Assembly (NCBI GenBank): GCA_018817425.1
Contig: JAHITX010000117.1
Coordinates: forward strand, 19,592-83,591
Source of the DNA: Pseudomonadota bacterium
GTDB lineage: Bacteria; Desulfobacterota; Desulfobacteria; Desulfobacterales; RPRI01
Direction: 5' to 3'
Length of the DNA stretch: 64,000 nt
Within the stretch, counting starts at the first letter, position 1. Each line of letters begins with the position of its first letter. Under the pieces are notes generated by a model. The model had not been told where the DNA came from and did no database searches. It saw nothing but the letters and a program-made list of their open reading frames with translations. Shown piece by piece: positions 1 through 7,518 of this stretch. A program made the position numbers and the translations under genes.

Positions 1-404
1 CGTTGGAGACTTTTAGTTGTGATCAGTATAACTCCGCCTGCGGCATCCTGACCATATCTTAATCCGCCTTTACCGCGTAAAATTTCTATTTGTTTTACTT
101 CATCAGGCGAGATTATGTCCCAGTTTATCCCGCCGTAGCTTGAAGTGGGGTCATTAATAGGCCGTCCGTCCACGAAAACTTTGACCTTGTATGAACCATG
201 TATACTGACTGATGAATCTCCGGCCTTGATGCCGGGTACATTGTTAAGCACATCAGCCATCTTTAAAGCCTGTGTTTCACGGATCTCTTTGGCTGTAAGA
301 ATAATGGTGTCGGCATCTTCGGCATAAAGAGCGATGGGAATGAAAAGCAAGACAAATATCCGGCAAATGCATCCGATCCGAGTTGTTTTATGTATAAGGT
401 TCAT
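1..404 (-). CDS. TonB-dependent outer-membrane receptor, N-terminal part (runs off window)
   Basis: The frame opens at an ATG at 404 and is still open at base 1, so only about 134 residues are visible. They start with a hydrophobic signal peptide ending near LYA-ED. A TonB plug domain follows, with the usual landmarks: a VPGI segment, a VDGRPIND stretch and IEILRGKGG...YGQDAAGG...I. TonB receptors carry large scarce ligands across the outer membrane. The gene lies directly downstream of a cobalamin riboswitch on the same strand, so a corrinoid, cobalt chelate or precursor is the likely ligand (inference from context). The beta-barrel lies outside the window. Confidence 0.9.
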   Translation of the reverse strand, partial: MNLIHKTTRIGCICRIFVLLFIPIALYAEDADTIILTAKEIRETQALKMADVLNNVPGIKAGDSSVSIHGSYKVKVFVDGRPINDPTSSYGGINWDIISPDEVKQIEILRGKGGLRYGQDAAGGVILITTKSLQ

Positions 405-550
405 ATCAACGTGACCTGTATTAAAATTTGATAACCAAATAATTCCGTGGTTATTTCAAACAGGTAACGGCTTATTTTATCTTGTTGGCCATGAACCCTT
501 GCATATGTAAGCTTTTATGCAAAAGCACAATCTTGGAGGACTATCAGAAC

Positions 551-592
551 CAAAAAAAAATCCCGGATCGAAAAAAATCGATCCGGGATTAC
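551..592 (-). terminator. Rho-independent terminator of cobalamin riboswitch 1
   Basis: Read on the minus strand, an ATCCCGGATCGAT arm, a T-rich loop and the complementary arm are followed by a run of T. It sits between the riboswitch aptamer and the TonB receptor, as expected for ligand-dependent premature termination. Confidence 0.9.
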
Positions 593-654
593 CCTTTTTT
601 ATCTCAGATGCAAAAATGAGGTTCGACGCCGTCCACGTAGCCGTTACCCAATAT

Positions 655-815
655 GTTCAGGCAGGTCTTCTGACTTTCGGATCATCCTACCGGCTGCGCC
701 TTCCCGGCCTTTCGGCCAGTGGCATCATGCAGCTTTCGTCCCCGAACACAGCGGCGGGTCCGTCCCCGATTTTCACGAGGTTCCCTATTTTGCTTTTTGA
801 TAAAAGCACCTAAAC
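655..815 (-). promoter_or_regulatory. Cobalamin riboswitch 1 (minus strand)
   Basis: On the minus strand the conserved cobalamin-aptamer blocks appear in order: GGTGC, AATAGGGAA, a GACGGACCCGCCGCTGT core, GCCACTG, GGGAAGGCG and GTCAGAAGACCTGCCTG. The ends pair as P1 (GTTTAGG with CCTGAAC). A terminator and the TonB receptor start lie downstream. A possible -35 (TTGACT, plus-strand 846-851) lies upstream, with only a weak -10. Cobalamin binding should end transcription before the receptor gene. Confidence 0.95.
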
Positions 816-870
816 AGGTTATTCGATATATTTATAAAATATAAAAGTCAAGAAGAAAAAACAGTAATTT

Positions 871-1185
871 CAGGGTAACCGCATTTAGAATTAATATATT
901 TTCAGATCCAATTAAAGAAAGTCTTTAAACATGCATTTTTATAATTTAGGTGTCATATCGGACTTGATCCGGCATACGGAAGTTTTGTGGCGGGGTATAA
1001 AACCCCGCCCTACGGTAATCACTTTTATTTTACAAAAATAGTAGGGCGGCATTTTATATGCCGCCATGTAAAGGCACTCAATTGGGCAATTTTGGAATGA
1101 TAAAAATGGTGCCATCAATAGAATCCGTGTTTTACGGATAGAAATCAAATAGAGAATAAAATAAAATCCAAATGCGGTTACCCTG
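871..1185. mobile_element. MITE-like element, 315 bp, with terminal inverted repeats and 10-bp target duplication
   Basis: The left end reads CAGGGTAACCGCATTTAGA and the right end, on the other strand, CAGGGTAACCGCATTTGGA, an inverted repeat of about 17 bp. The decamer ACAGTAATTT occurs immediately outside both ends (861-870 and 1186-1195), a perfect target-site duplication. There is no transposase inside, so the element must have been moved in trans. Its middle holds the nested palindromic core listed separately. A 69-codon minus-strand frame inside it has no protein-like features. Confidence 0.85.
987..1070. repeat. Nested palindromic repeat core (copy 1, inside the MITE)
   Basis: Two hairpins (GGCGGGGT...ACCCCGCC at 989-1009 and GGCGGCA...TGCCGCC at 1045-1065) flank an outer pairing of CCCTAC (1008-1013) with GTAGGG (1041-1046). 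The same hairpin, CCCTAC/GTAGGG, hairpin layout recurs inside two cobalamin riboswitches at 23298-23357 and 39608-39669. Confidence 0.8.
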
Positions 1186-1287
1186 ACAGTAATTTTGGTG
1201 AATTTAATCCAAACAGGCTATCATATGCTTTCTTGTTTCAGTAATCCTTATACGACGTGATCCAAATACTTGCCATATTTCATGGTT

Positions 1288-2229
1288 TTACTTGTTATCA
1301 ATAAACCCAACGATAGATTCAATCAATTCCGGCATTACAGGCAATTGGGGTTGATTATAGGTTTGGATATTCTTCATCCGATCCAATTCTGCCTTCTTGA
1401 ATATGTGATTCATACCTTCGATTATCCTTATTTCGGCTTTTTGATTTGCTTTGGCAAGCATTTCGGCATCATTTTTACTCACCTGAATATCTGTTGAACC
1501 TTGAATAATCAGCACAGGGATCTTGAGTTTGGCTATTTCCTGGGCCGGATCATATTTAAACCAGGAAATCATATATGGTTGTACGCTTGGGCGAAACAAT
1601 GAATATAATATCGGATGAACATCACTTACAGTTTTGCCCTGGACAAGTTTATCAATGATTGGCAAAGACATTTCCAAAATTTCAGGCGGCTGTGACTTGA
1701 GTTGTTCTTTAAGGGATTTATCCGCAGACCGGCCGGAGCCTGCAATAGAGATGAATTTATCAACATTAATTTTCTGAGATACAATCATGCCCAATAAAGA
1801 ACCCTCGCTGTGTCCAATGATTATAATCTGTTTAAATCGTTTGTCTTTTTTGAGAAATTCAATCCAGCCCTGTGCATCGGATATGTAGTGCTCAAAACGT
1901 AAATCTTCTTCTTTACAGGCAGCAATTTTACTTTCCCCAATTCCCCGTTTATCATATCTTAAGGATGCAATTTCTTTTTTTGACAATTCTACAGCCAGCA
2001 TTTTTAACGAATTATTTGTCATAGCCGGATTATTGCCGTCTCTGTCCGTTGGGCCTGAACCGGCAATAATCAGAGCTGCAGGAATTTTTTTGCTTGTGTT
2101 GGGAACGAGAAGTGTTCCTTCCAATGTTCCGGTATCAGTCTGAAGCATTACGGTTTTTTCTGATTCTGCTGCATAAAGATTGCAGGTTGCAAACAAAAGC
2201 ATTGCAGCGATGAATATTCTTGTTTTCAT
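1288..2229 (-). CDS. Secreted alpha/beta hydrolase (serine hydrolase, S33/dienelactone-hydrolase-like)
   Basis: The 313-residue protein has a Sec signal peptide (about residues 1-20, ending NLYAAES). It shows an alpha/beta-hydrolase core with an oxyanion-type GSGPTDRDG stretch, a GHSEGS nucleophile elbow (catalytic Ser), an acid region at PVLIIQGSTDIQV and a late GMNHIFK that supplies the catalytic His. These are standard marks of the fold; the substrate cannot be read from the sequence. It should act in the periplasm. An AAGGAT ribosome site precedes the ATG. It sits alone between the MITE and a gap, with no visible link to the cobalamin genes. Confidence 0.88.
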   Translation of the reverse strand: MKTRIFIAAMLLFATCNLYAAESEKTVMLQTDTGTLEGTLLVPNTSKKIPAALIIAGSGPTDRDGNNPAMTNNSLKMLAVELSKKEIASLRYDKRGIGESKIAACKEEDLRFEHYISDAQGWIEFLKKDKRFKQIIIIGHSEGSLLGMIVSQKINVDKFISIAGSGRSADKSLKEQLKSQPPEILEMSLPIIDKLVQGKTVSDVHPILYSLFRPSVQPYMISWFKYDPAQEIAKLKIPVLIIQGSTDIQVSKNDAEMLAKANQKAEIRIIEGMNHIFKKAELDRMKNIQTYNQPQLPVMPELIESIVGFIDNK

Positions 2230-2589
2230 ATATTATCCTTTTTTCGAATTTCTTTTCTGAAATTCAAAATGTCATACCCCATAACGTTAAGGCGCGTAAT
2301 GGTAAAAACACGCTTAAATGAAATAAGATAAGAATCATTCCGTTAACCGGTCCGTACAATCCGAAAAAATATAATGGTGATTTCTTGCACTGGAAAGGGG
2401 TAGGTATGTTGGAGCTTTTAAGGAAGATGGGGTTTTCTATTGCAGGCGTAAGCTTATCGGTGAAGCCTGGTGAAAGAACAGCAGACGAGTCAGGCTTTTT
2501 GTTGATGAGCACTTTAAATATAAAGCCTAATATACCTTCCTAATATTCCCCCGGTGTTTTCGCATTAGACTGATCTTACTTAGCTGGGA
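2230..2589. other. Intergenic stretch with a possible decayed coding remnant
   Basis: No gene with a believable start is present. Plus-strand frame-reading over roughly 2345-2541 gives protein-like sequence (for example LHWKGVGMLELLRKMGF) that ends at TAA but has no start codon or ribosome site. It could be the tail of a dead gene. The opposite-strand frame at 2264-2512 looks like its shadow. I see no repeats or RNA genes here. Confidence 0.3.
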
Positions 2590-2796
2590 TCATAGTTTGT
2601 CAATTACTTCTTTAAGCTTTTCAAGAGCTTCTTCGTTTGTTATATTTTCCAAAAAAACAACAGATTTCCCAGTACCAATATAGCTGCCAATTGGTGGTAC
2701 AATCAGATGTAAAGCTTCAGCTTGTTTTGTGTCTGGAAAATAATGCAATGCGTAACTGTCAGTTTCATTTTTTCTGTAAAGTCCATGATTTTTCAT
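2590..2796 (-). CDS. Small conserved-looking hypothetical protein, 68 aa
   Basis: I do not recognise this soluble protein. It has a polar N-terminus, a central IVPPIGSYIGTG stretch and an amphipathic helix (NEEALEKLKEVIDKL) at the end. Its start is convincing: GGAGG lies just before the ATG and overlaps the last codons of the upstream membrane-protein gene, so the two are probably translationally coupled. It is the last gene of a two-gene unit with 2798-3148. Confidence 0.6.
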   Translation of the reverse strand: MKNHGLYRKNETDSYALHYFPDTKQAEALHLIVPPIGSYIGTGKSVVFLENITNEEALEKLKEVIDKL

Positions 2797-2797
2797 T

Positions 2798-3148
2798 TTA
2801 ACCTCCGATTAGATGCAGAAGGTAATAAATAATAATGAGGGCTGCTGCTATTTTTATAACATTTAATATGGTTCTTTTAACCACCTCTCTATCTGACGTC
2901 TCGGCTATCCAATCAATAATCATACTTCCCATTGTCCCACCAACAACATAGATTACCAACAAACATATAGCAAATAGAGGAGCGCCCACAACAAAATATA
3001 CCCATCCCGAAACTTCAGGTTCGGTTATTGCAAATAAAATTATAATAGCGAACCAAATGATTGCGATTACAATTATAACTTTTTTCACAATTGGTGAAAA
3101 TGGTTTAACTTTAGAAGGTTGTCTATTATGATAATGTTTATCGATCAT
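2798..3148 (-). CDS. Small integral membrane protein, 116 aa
   Basis: The family is not recognised. The protein has a basic N-terminus of about 22 residues and then three or four hydrophobic helices (approximately residues 23-42, 48-71 and 95-113), with a short acidic stretch (AETSDREVV) before the last. This predicts an inner-membrane protein with a cytoplasmic N-terminus. Its stop codon lies within the ribosome-binding region of the 68-residue protein downstream, which indicates an operon. No enzyme motif is visible. Confidence 0.6.
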   Translation of the reverse strand: MIDKHYHNRQPSKVKPFSPIVKKVIIVIAIIWFAIIILFAITEPEVSGWVYFVVGAPLFAICLLVIYVVGGTMGSMIIDWIAETSDREVVKRTILNVIKIAAALIIIYYLLHLIGG

Positions 3149-3262
3149 TTTTTTGTTCTATTTTCATAAAATGGGTCCACTCTTGGATCATTCTAATTAC
3201 AAAAGCCGTAAGCAGGCTATTTAGCTTTCCTCATTAACCCGGATGGTAGTGGGTTACAATGC

Positions 3263-3655
3263 TTACGTTTTGCGAAGACTATTGATTAGTATCCACCTGT
3301 CTTGACCTGGTATTTTGCATTCCCAAAAAATCCAGCCATTTACAGCGTTTTTGGTGATGGATACTGCTGCAGATGATGGAGAAGAAAACCTCTCTCCGTT
3401 CAAGACAAGCCCCCCATCTTTTACAACACCATTATAGCTTAATCCTTTATACGTGGCTCGAAACTCTGTCCCATTTGGGAATGATACACCCTTGGTGACC
3501 CAAGGTCTACCACCGGATTGGGAACTAATATTTTCATTCTTTGTGCGAGGAAGGCCAAATAATTCCCGGAGGACATCGTTAGGGGTAACATCCTCTGTTA
3601 TTCGATGGTTAGTGATTTCCTTAAAAACATCGAAATCTACCTCTATTGTATACAT
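3263..3655 (-). CDS. DNA-binding protein with SeqA-N-like ribbon-helix-helix and RAMA-type domain
   Basis: The 130-residue protein has two parts. Residues 1-35 (IEVDFDVFKEI, then TPNDVLRELFGL) resemble the N-terminal ribbon-helix-helix oligomerisation segment of SeqA-like proteins. Residues about 55-128 match the pattern of RAMA/DUF2924-type modules linked to restriction and methylation (FRATYKGLSYNGVV, then GERFSSPSSAAVSIT and NGWIFWECK). A DNA-binding or regulatory role, perhaps reading modified DNA, is inferred. Transcription starts from a strong promoter (3703-3731) with a perfect 14-bp palindrome between the -10 box and the gene, so autoregulation is plausible. A GGAGAG ribosome site precedes the ATG. 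Confidence 0.7.
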   Translation of the reverse strand: MYTIEVDFDVFKEITNHRITEDVTPNDVLRELFGLPRTKNENISSQSGGRPWVTKGVSFPNGTEFRATYKGLSYNGVVKDGGLVLNGERFSSPSSAAVSITKNAVNGWIFWECKIPGQDRWILINSLRKT

Positions 3656-3678
3656 TAAATATCTCTCCTTTATCTAAA

Positions 3679-3731
3679 AGCACTATAGTGCTATTAGAAT
3701 AAATAGTAGATTAAATAGTTTTCTTTGTCAA
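3679..3731 (-). promoter_or_regulatory. Sigma-70-type promoter with palindromic operator
   Basis: On the minus strand, TTGACA (3726-3731) is followed after exactly 17 bp by TACTAT (3703-3708). The perfect palindrome AGCACTATAGTGCT lies at 3679-3692, near the expected transcription start. This is a classic place for a repressor to bind. It drives the 3263-3655 gene. The rest of the gap, to about 4032, is AT-rich and I see nothing else in it. Confidence 0.75.
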
Positions 3732-4032
3732 CAAAAAAATCGTTATTTTAATAAAAATCATCATTAATGATTTACCGAGAACGTCATCCATTAGCCGTAA
3801 TATTTGGTGAAATCATTAAATACTTTGTGAATGCTTGCTTAATGCTTAACTGTTCTTGTAAAATAAATTGGTTTTAAGTTTGAATAAATTTAAGAGGATT
3901 GGTCAGGATACTTTTTTCTCTTTCTCTATCTCCAGATCCAAATAATTCCATTTTATGTATATATCCATTCAAAAAATAACAGCCTAATATTCTAATATTA
4001 AATATTTATAAATAATTTTATTCTTGATATAT

Positions 4033-4413
4033 TCAAGCCTTGATCGCTACAATCGGTCGCGAACACATCATACAGAAAACAAGTAGTTTGATAGCAGCAT
4101 TTGTGTCTGCTTTATTGTTTATTAAAAAAGAAGCAATCAGACCCATTCCGGCATAAGCATTTCCTATATAAGAAAACAAAGCGGTGTTGTACTCTTCAGG
4201 CAATCTGATAATGGTAACGCTGATGGGGAGCATTCGAAAAAAACCTGCATGCTCCAATGTAAAAACCACCAGCGTTACCAAGGAGACAAAAACGGCAATT
4301 CGCCAGGCATAATAAAACGTTCGCTTAAGAGCCGCCTGAAAAGCATTACGAATGCTTTTAGGAAGAACAACCGGTATTTTGTCCTTTGCCGTACATATAA
4401 TATCCGGACTTTT
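4033..4413 (-). pseudogene. Nucleoside-recognition (Gate) domain membrane protein, remnant or uncertain start
   Basis: The frame is open from 4413 to a stop at 4033, about 126 codons. It reads like one Gate domain: a basic helix (SIRNAFQAALKRT), a first membrane helix, LEHAGFF, a PEEYNTALFSYIGNAYAGMG stretch and a second helix (IKLLVFCMMCS). No ATG or GTG start lies in a useful place. The only common start is a TTG at 4281, which would delete the first helix. The protein also ends early for the family. It follows the activase gene by four bases, so it may once have closed the long operon. Confidence 0.45.
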
Positions 4414-4416
4414 TTA

Positions 4417-5205
4417 CTATATTTCAAGTTTGGCAATCAATGCCGCACCTATGCCTCCGTTTAACTGGGGATGATCAGGAACATGGATGTCCATGAAAAG
4501 TTCCTCTTCAAGCGCTTCGGCAATTCCTTCATTAAGCCCGCCGCCGCCTGTCAGAAGAATTTCAGGGATAACCCCGGCTTTTCTGGCCATTCCGGAAATT
4601 CGTTTGGCCAAAGACCGGTGAATGCCTGCTACAATATCTTCTCTTTTCTTTTTTCTTGCCACAAGCGATATAACTTCCGACTCGGCAAACACCACGCAGG
4701 TACTGTTAATAGTCAGCGGCATGTTTGATTTTAAAGACATCGGGCCGAGTTCATTGATGTCAAGCTCAAGTGCCCGTGCCAAAGATTCAAGAAATCTGCC
4801 GGTTCCTGCCGCGCATTTATCGTTCATTGCAAAGCTGACTATTTCTCCAAGTTCATCCATAACGATTACTTTACTGTCCTGACCACCGATATCAATAACT
4901 GTTCGTATGCTACAGCTTTTGGGAGCGGACCATCCTGCACCGGCGGCATGTGCCTTTATTTCCGTTATCGTGTTATGGGCTATATCTATATTTCTACGGC
5001 CATAGCCTGTTGCCAAAATATTCTTGATCTGATCTAAATCTATACCTTTGTCTGCGGCAAGAGCTTCGATCATCTGTTTTGAAGTTGTGTCGGCGTCAAT
5101 CCCGGTTGGTTTATGGTCAAACCCGGCAAGACGTCCGTTTTCATCCAGTAAAACCACTTTGATATAAGTGGAACCTGCGTCGATTCCTGCAAAATAGTTA
5201 ATCAT
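4417..5205 (-). CDS. BcrAD/BadFG-type ATPase: activase of a 2-hydroxyacyl-CoA-dehydratase-like protein
   Basis: The 262-residue length is normal for HgdC/YjiL-type archerases. The ASKHA phosphate-1 motif GIDAGSTYIK lies at residues 7-16, a second nucleotide motif is IDIGGQDSKV (residues 104-113), and the late GGGGLNEG is typical. Cys131 (NDKCAAGTG) and Cys170 (NSTCVVF) fit the two cysteines per subunit that hold the dimer-bridging [4Fe-4S] cluster. The family uses ATP hydrolysis to push an electron to very low potential into its partner. The partner gene ends on the same base where this gene starts (5205), which implies tight coupling. Its place in a cobalamin-riboswitch operon is unusual. 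Confidence 0.93.
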   Translation of the reverse strand: MINYFAGIDAGSTYIKVVLLDENGRLAGFDHKPTGIDADTTSKQMIEALAADKGIDLDQIKNILATGYGRRNIDIAHNTITEIKAHAAGAGWSAPKSCSIRTVIDIGGQDSKVIVMDELGEIVSFAMNDKCAAGTGRFLESLARALELDINELGPMSLKSNMPLTINSTCVVFAESEVISLVARKKKREDIVAGIHRSLAKRISGMARKAGVIPEILLTGGGGLNEGIAEALEEELFMDIHVPDHPQLNGGIGAALIAKLEI

Positions 5206-6506
5206 TATTTCTCCGATTTTGCTTTATTCTTGGATTTCAGCATTTCAATAAATGCCTCGATTCTTGTTCTGAGCTGTTCAACATCTTCCGGGTTATAATC
5301 GGTTTCAATGCGCAATAGGGGCAGTCCGTTCTCTTTTTCTACCCGGTTAAGTTCGAAATCATAAATAATACAACCCTTGAGCACATGATATATGATCCCG
5401 TCCACGCGATATTCCGTAACCATTTTTTTTAACATGATCAGGCGGTCATCGTTGGGAGCAAATGAGGGACAAACGCAGGGAGCCATATAGCGAGATGCGA
5501 TGCCTGTTATCTGATCATTTAAGGTGTTTTCCGTACTGCCCACAGGGTCGTACAGATACCGGTCGCCTGCACAGGATTCATCATAAACGACAATTCCACC
5601 CATTTCCTCTATCAAACCGGGTAATTTTAAGTTTGGGAAAATTGCCGGACTTCCGGCAATTAAAATTCGGGGCGTTTTTTCGGAACATACTGATTCACCT
5701 TTAAGAGCTTTTTCCGATAATTCGTTATTCAGGCGGACCATGGAATCAGTCCAGTCCGTTACCGGGATATATGCGTAAGAGTTAATCACTGTCATGGCTT
5801 GCCGCCCCCAGATAACAGGTGCTGCCGATTTCCTGAGCGAAAGAAGTCTTCGTATTTCAAATTGTGCCCTTGCCGAATTGTTTATTGCTTTACCGAGTTT
5901 TTTTGCGGTTATTTTATTTTTACTCCAACCGTTTTTCACATAATTTTCGAGCTGTGATTTCAAGGCATACATTTGCTCGACCCAGATTCGTCTGGAAAAA
6001 TTTGCATCCTTGATATGAGGAACTTCCAGCATCCAGACGTTTTTGAATGCCGACAGTTCTTCTCCGAGTTTGCGTTTGGAATCACAAGTCGTAGGAACAA
6101 TAACCACATCACACATATCGAAAGCTTTTAAGCCGTTTTGAACCGAAAATCCCATAGAGGCTTTAACAAGCGGGCAGCCATCTCTTGGAACAAAGTCTTC
6201 ACCTGATTGCGAAGCTTCAAAAGATCCTGCGCAAAGGCGTATGGGAATAGCGCCTGCCGCATAAATCAATTCCTCCGGAATGACCATGCAGTAGATCCCG
6301 ATTGTTTGCTTTTTCCCCGAACAAGTATTTAAGATGCGTTCAGGATCATTTTGGACAAAAACAGCTTCCAGCGCATCATAAAAATAGTTTAATACGGGTG
6401 ATGTTTGCGGTATCTCACGTAACTGTTCCAGCTCAAAAGCCGCGCTGTGTGCAATATTTTTTAAAAAGCGCCGTTGTTTCTTTTCATTTGCAGTAATTTT
6501 ATTCAT
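5205..6506 (-). CDS. 2-hydroxyacyl-CoA dehydratase D-type / double-cubane cluster protein (DCCP)-like
   Basis: The 433 residues belong to the HgdB/BcrC/FldB superfamily. Conserved cysteines include C73 (IYCMVIPEEL), C111 (DGCPLVK) and C141 (TTCDSKRKLGE), with later ESCAGDRY and CVCPSF motifs. True 2-hydroxyacyl-CoA dehydratases and benzoyl-CoA reductases need two different subunits. Here a single subunit is paired with a single activase, the arrangement of double-cubane proteins (YjiM/YjiL type), which reduce small molecules with ATP-driven electrons. The substrate is unknown. The gene follows a polyferredoxin gene by 22 bp in the riboswitch-2 operon, so a role in reducing a corrinoid, cobalt or another tetrapyrrole is possible, but this is inference. 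Confidence 0.85.
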   Translation of the reverse strand: MNKITANEKKQRRFLKNIAHSAAFELEQLREIPQTSPVLNYFYDALEAVFVQNDPERILNTCSGKKQTIGIYCMVIPEELIYAAGAIPIRLCAGSFEASQSGEDFVPRDGCPLVKASMGFSVQNGLKAFDMCDVVIVPTTCDSKRKLGEELSAFKNVWMLEVPHIKDANFSRRIWVEQMYALKSQLENYVKNGWSKNKITAKKLGKAINNSARAQFEIRRLLSLRKSAAPVIWGRQAMTVINSYAYIPVTDWTDSMVRLNNELSEKALKGESVCSEKTPRILIAGSPAIFPNLKLPGLIEEMGGIVVYDESCAGDRYLYDPVGSTENTLNDQITGIASRYMAPCVCPSFAPNDDRLIMLKKMVTEYRVDGIIYHVLKGCIIYDFELNRVEKENGLPLLRIETDYNPEDVEQLRTRIEAFIEMLKSKNKAKSEK

Positions 6507-6528
6507 AAGGATAATGGACTATTCTTTT

Positions 6529-7518
6529 TCATTTTAAACTTTTCTTTTCAAAGTGCGGAAGCTTGTTTAATGCATTGTAGTCGATGCTTTGGGGAACACC
6601 CCGCTTATCAAAAAAATTCCGTGATTTTGATTTGTATATAGTTTTTCCGAGATAAACCGCGCTTAAGGCATCTTCTTCAGGACAATTTTCCACGCATTTT
6701 AAGCAAAGGCTGCATCCGCTGAAAGTGACGTCCGTTTTGCCCCGTGACTTGAATACTTCCTCAATTTCCACAGGACATACATTGTAACAAATCTCACACC
6801 GCGTGCATTTTTCATCCGTTTTTCTAAGTTTTAAAAAACTGATTTTCCTATACCATGATATAATCAATCCAAGGGGGCAAAAAGGACACCAGAAACGCCG
6901 TTTGATAAAAGCGCCTAAAATAACGGCAGCGGAAAAAGTTAATCCTAGAATTGACATCACCAGATTAGTAATGCTTTTAAAATTAACTGCGATTCGATCG
7001 GGATTTCCCACCAATAGCGGAAGTATGTATTTTCCGGGGCATAACTGGCAGAAAGGGATATTTAAATTCAAAGCGACAAAGGGACAAAAAACCGGAAAGG
7101 CCACCCAAACCGGAATAAGCAGAGCAATGGAAAGAAATGCCCACTTAATCCATGCAAGCTGTTTTCGAAGCTTTTTTGAAAAACGAATATATCCGATGCC
7201 GATCTTTCTTCTTATCAAGTCAAGCACATCCTGAAAAAAGGCAAGCGGGCATATCCAGCCGCACCAGGCCTGTCCTATAATGATTACAAGTAATGAAAAA
7301 TAAAAAAGACGTTTCAAAAAAATTACTATGCTTTCCCAGGTAAAAATCCCAAGTGTCTGCTGAAGTGTTAGCATAAAGCAGGTTCCTGCCCTTGCCCTGA
7401 CATAACAGCAGGAAAAGGTCGGAAGAAAAGAACCGAAATAAAGTCCGAAGTAGGCGCCAAACAGCAAGATGAAAAAGGCTGAAATCAATATTGTCCAACG
7501 AAGTTTCGAAATAGTCAT
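6529..7518 (-). CDS. NapH/RdxA-type membrane polyferredoxin
   Basis: The 329 residues include four or five membrane helices: one near residues 9-29, then around 60-82, 120-145 and 180-205. Cytoplasmic cysteine motifs are CGWICPL and CPFCPLG, typical of NapH/NosR/RdxA proteins. The C-terminus carries two [4Fe-4S] ferredoxin sites (CTRCEICYNVCP and CSLCLKCVENCP). Such proteins move electrons from the membrane quinone pool or periplasm to soluble iron-sulfur partners. The next genes downstream are the DCCP-like protein and its activase, so it is a reasonable electron source for them. The start overlaps the end of the upstream gene by four bases. Confidence 0.9.
   Translation of the reverse strand: MTISKLRWTILISAFFILLFGAYFGLYFGSFLPTFSCCYVRARAGTCFMLTLQQTLGIFTWESIVIFLKRLFYFSLLVIIIGQAWCGWICPLAFFQDVLDLIRRKIGIGYIRFSKKLRKQLAWIKWAFLSIALLIPVWVAFPVFCPFVALNLNIPFCQLCPGKYILPLLVGNPDRIAVNFKSITNLVMSILGLTFSAAVILGAFIKRRFWCPFCPLGLIISWYRKISFLKLRKTDEKCTRCEICYNVCPVEIEEVFKSRGKTDVTFSGCSLCLKCVENCPEEDALSAVYLGKTIYKSKSRNFFDKRGVPQSIDYNALNKLPHFEKKSLK

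Noticed and set aside
517..813. 98-codon plus-strand frame
   Set aside because: It is the complement of riboswitch 1 and its terminator; the conserved RNA blocks explain the sequence fully.
939..1148. 69-codon minus-strand frame inside the MITE
   Set aside because: It reads through the palindromic core and the right half of the element, has no ribosome site, and its residues follow the repeat sequence.
2264..2512. 82-codon minus-strand frame
   Set aside because: No ribosome site and odd composition; the opposite strand in the same place looks more protein-like, though without a start.
5205..6506. Calling the gene a true (R)-2-hydroxyglutaryl-CoA dehydratase or benzoyl-CoA reductase subunit
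   Set aside because: Those enzymes need a second, different subunit and substrate genes nearby; only one subunit and one activase are present.
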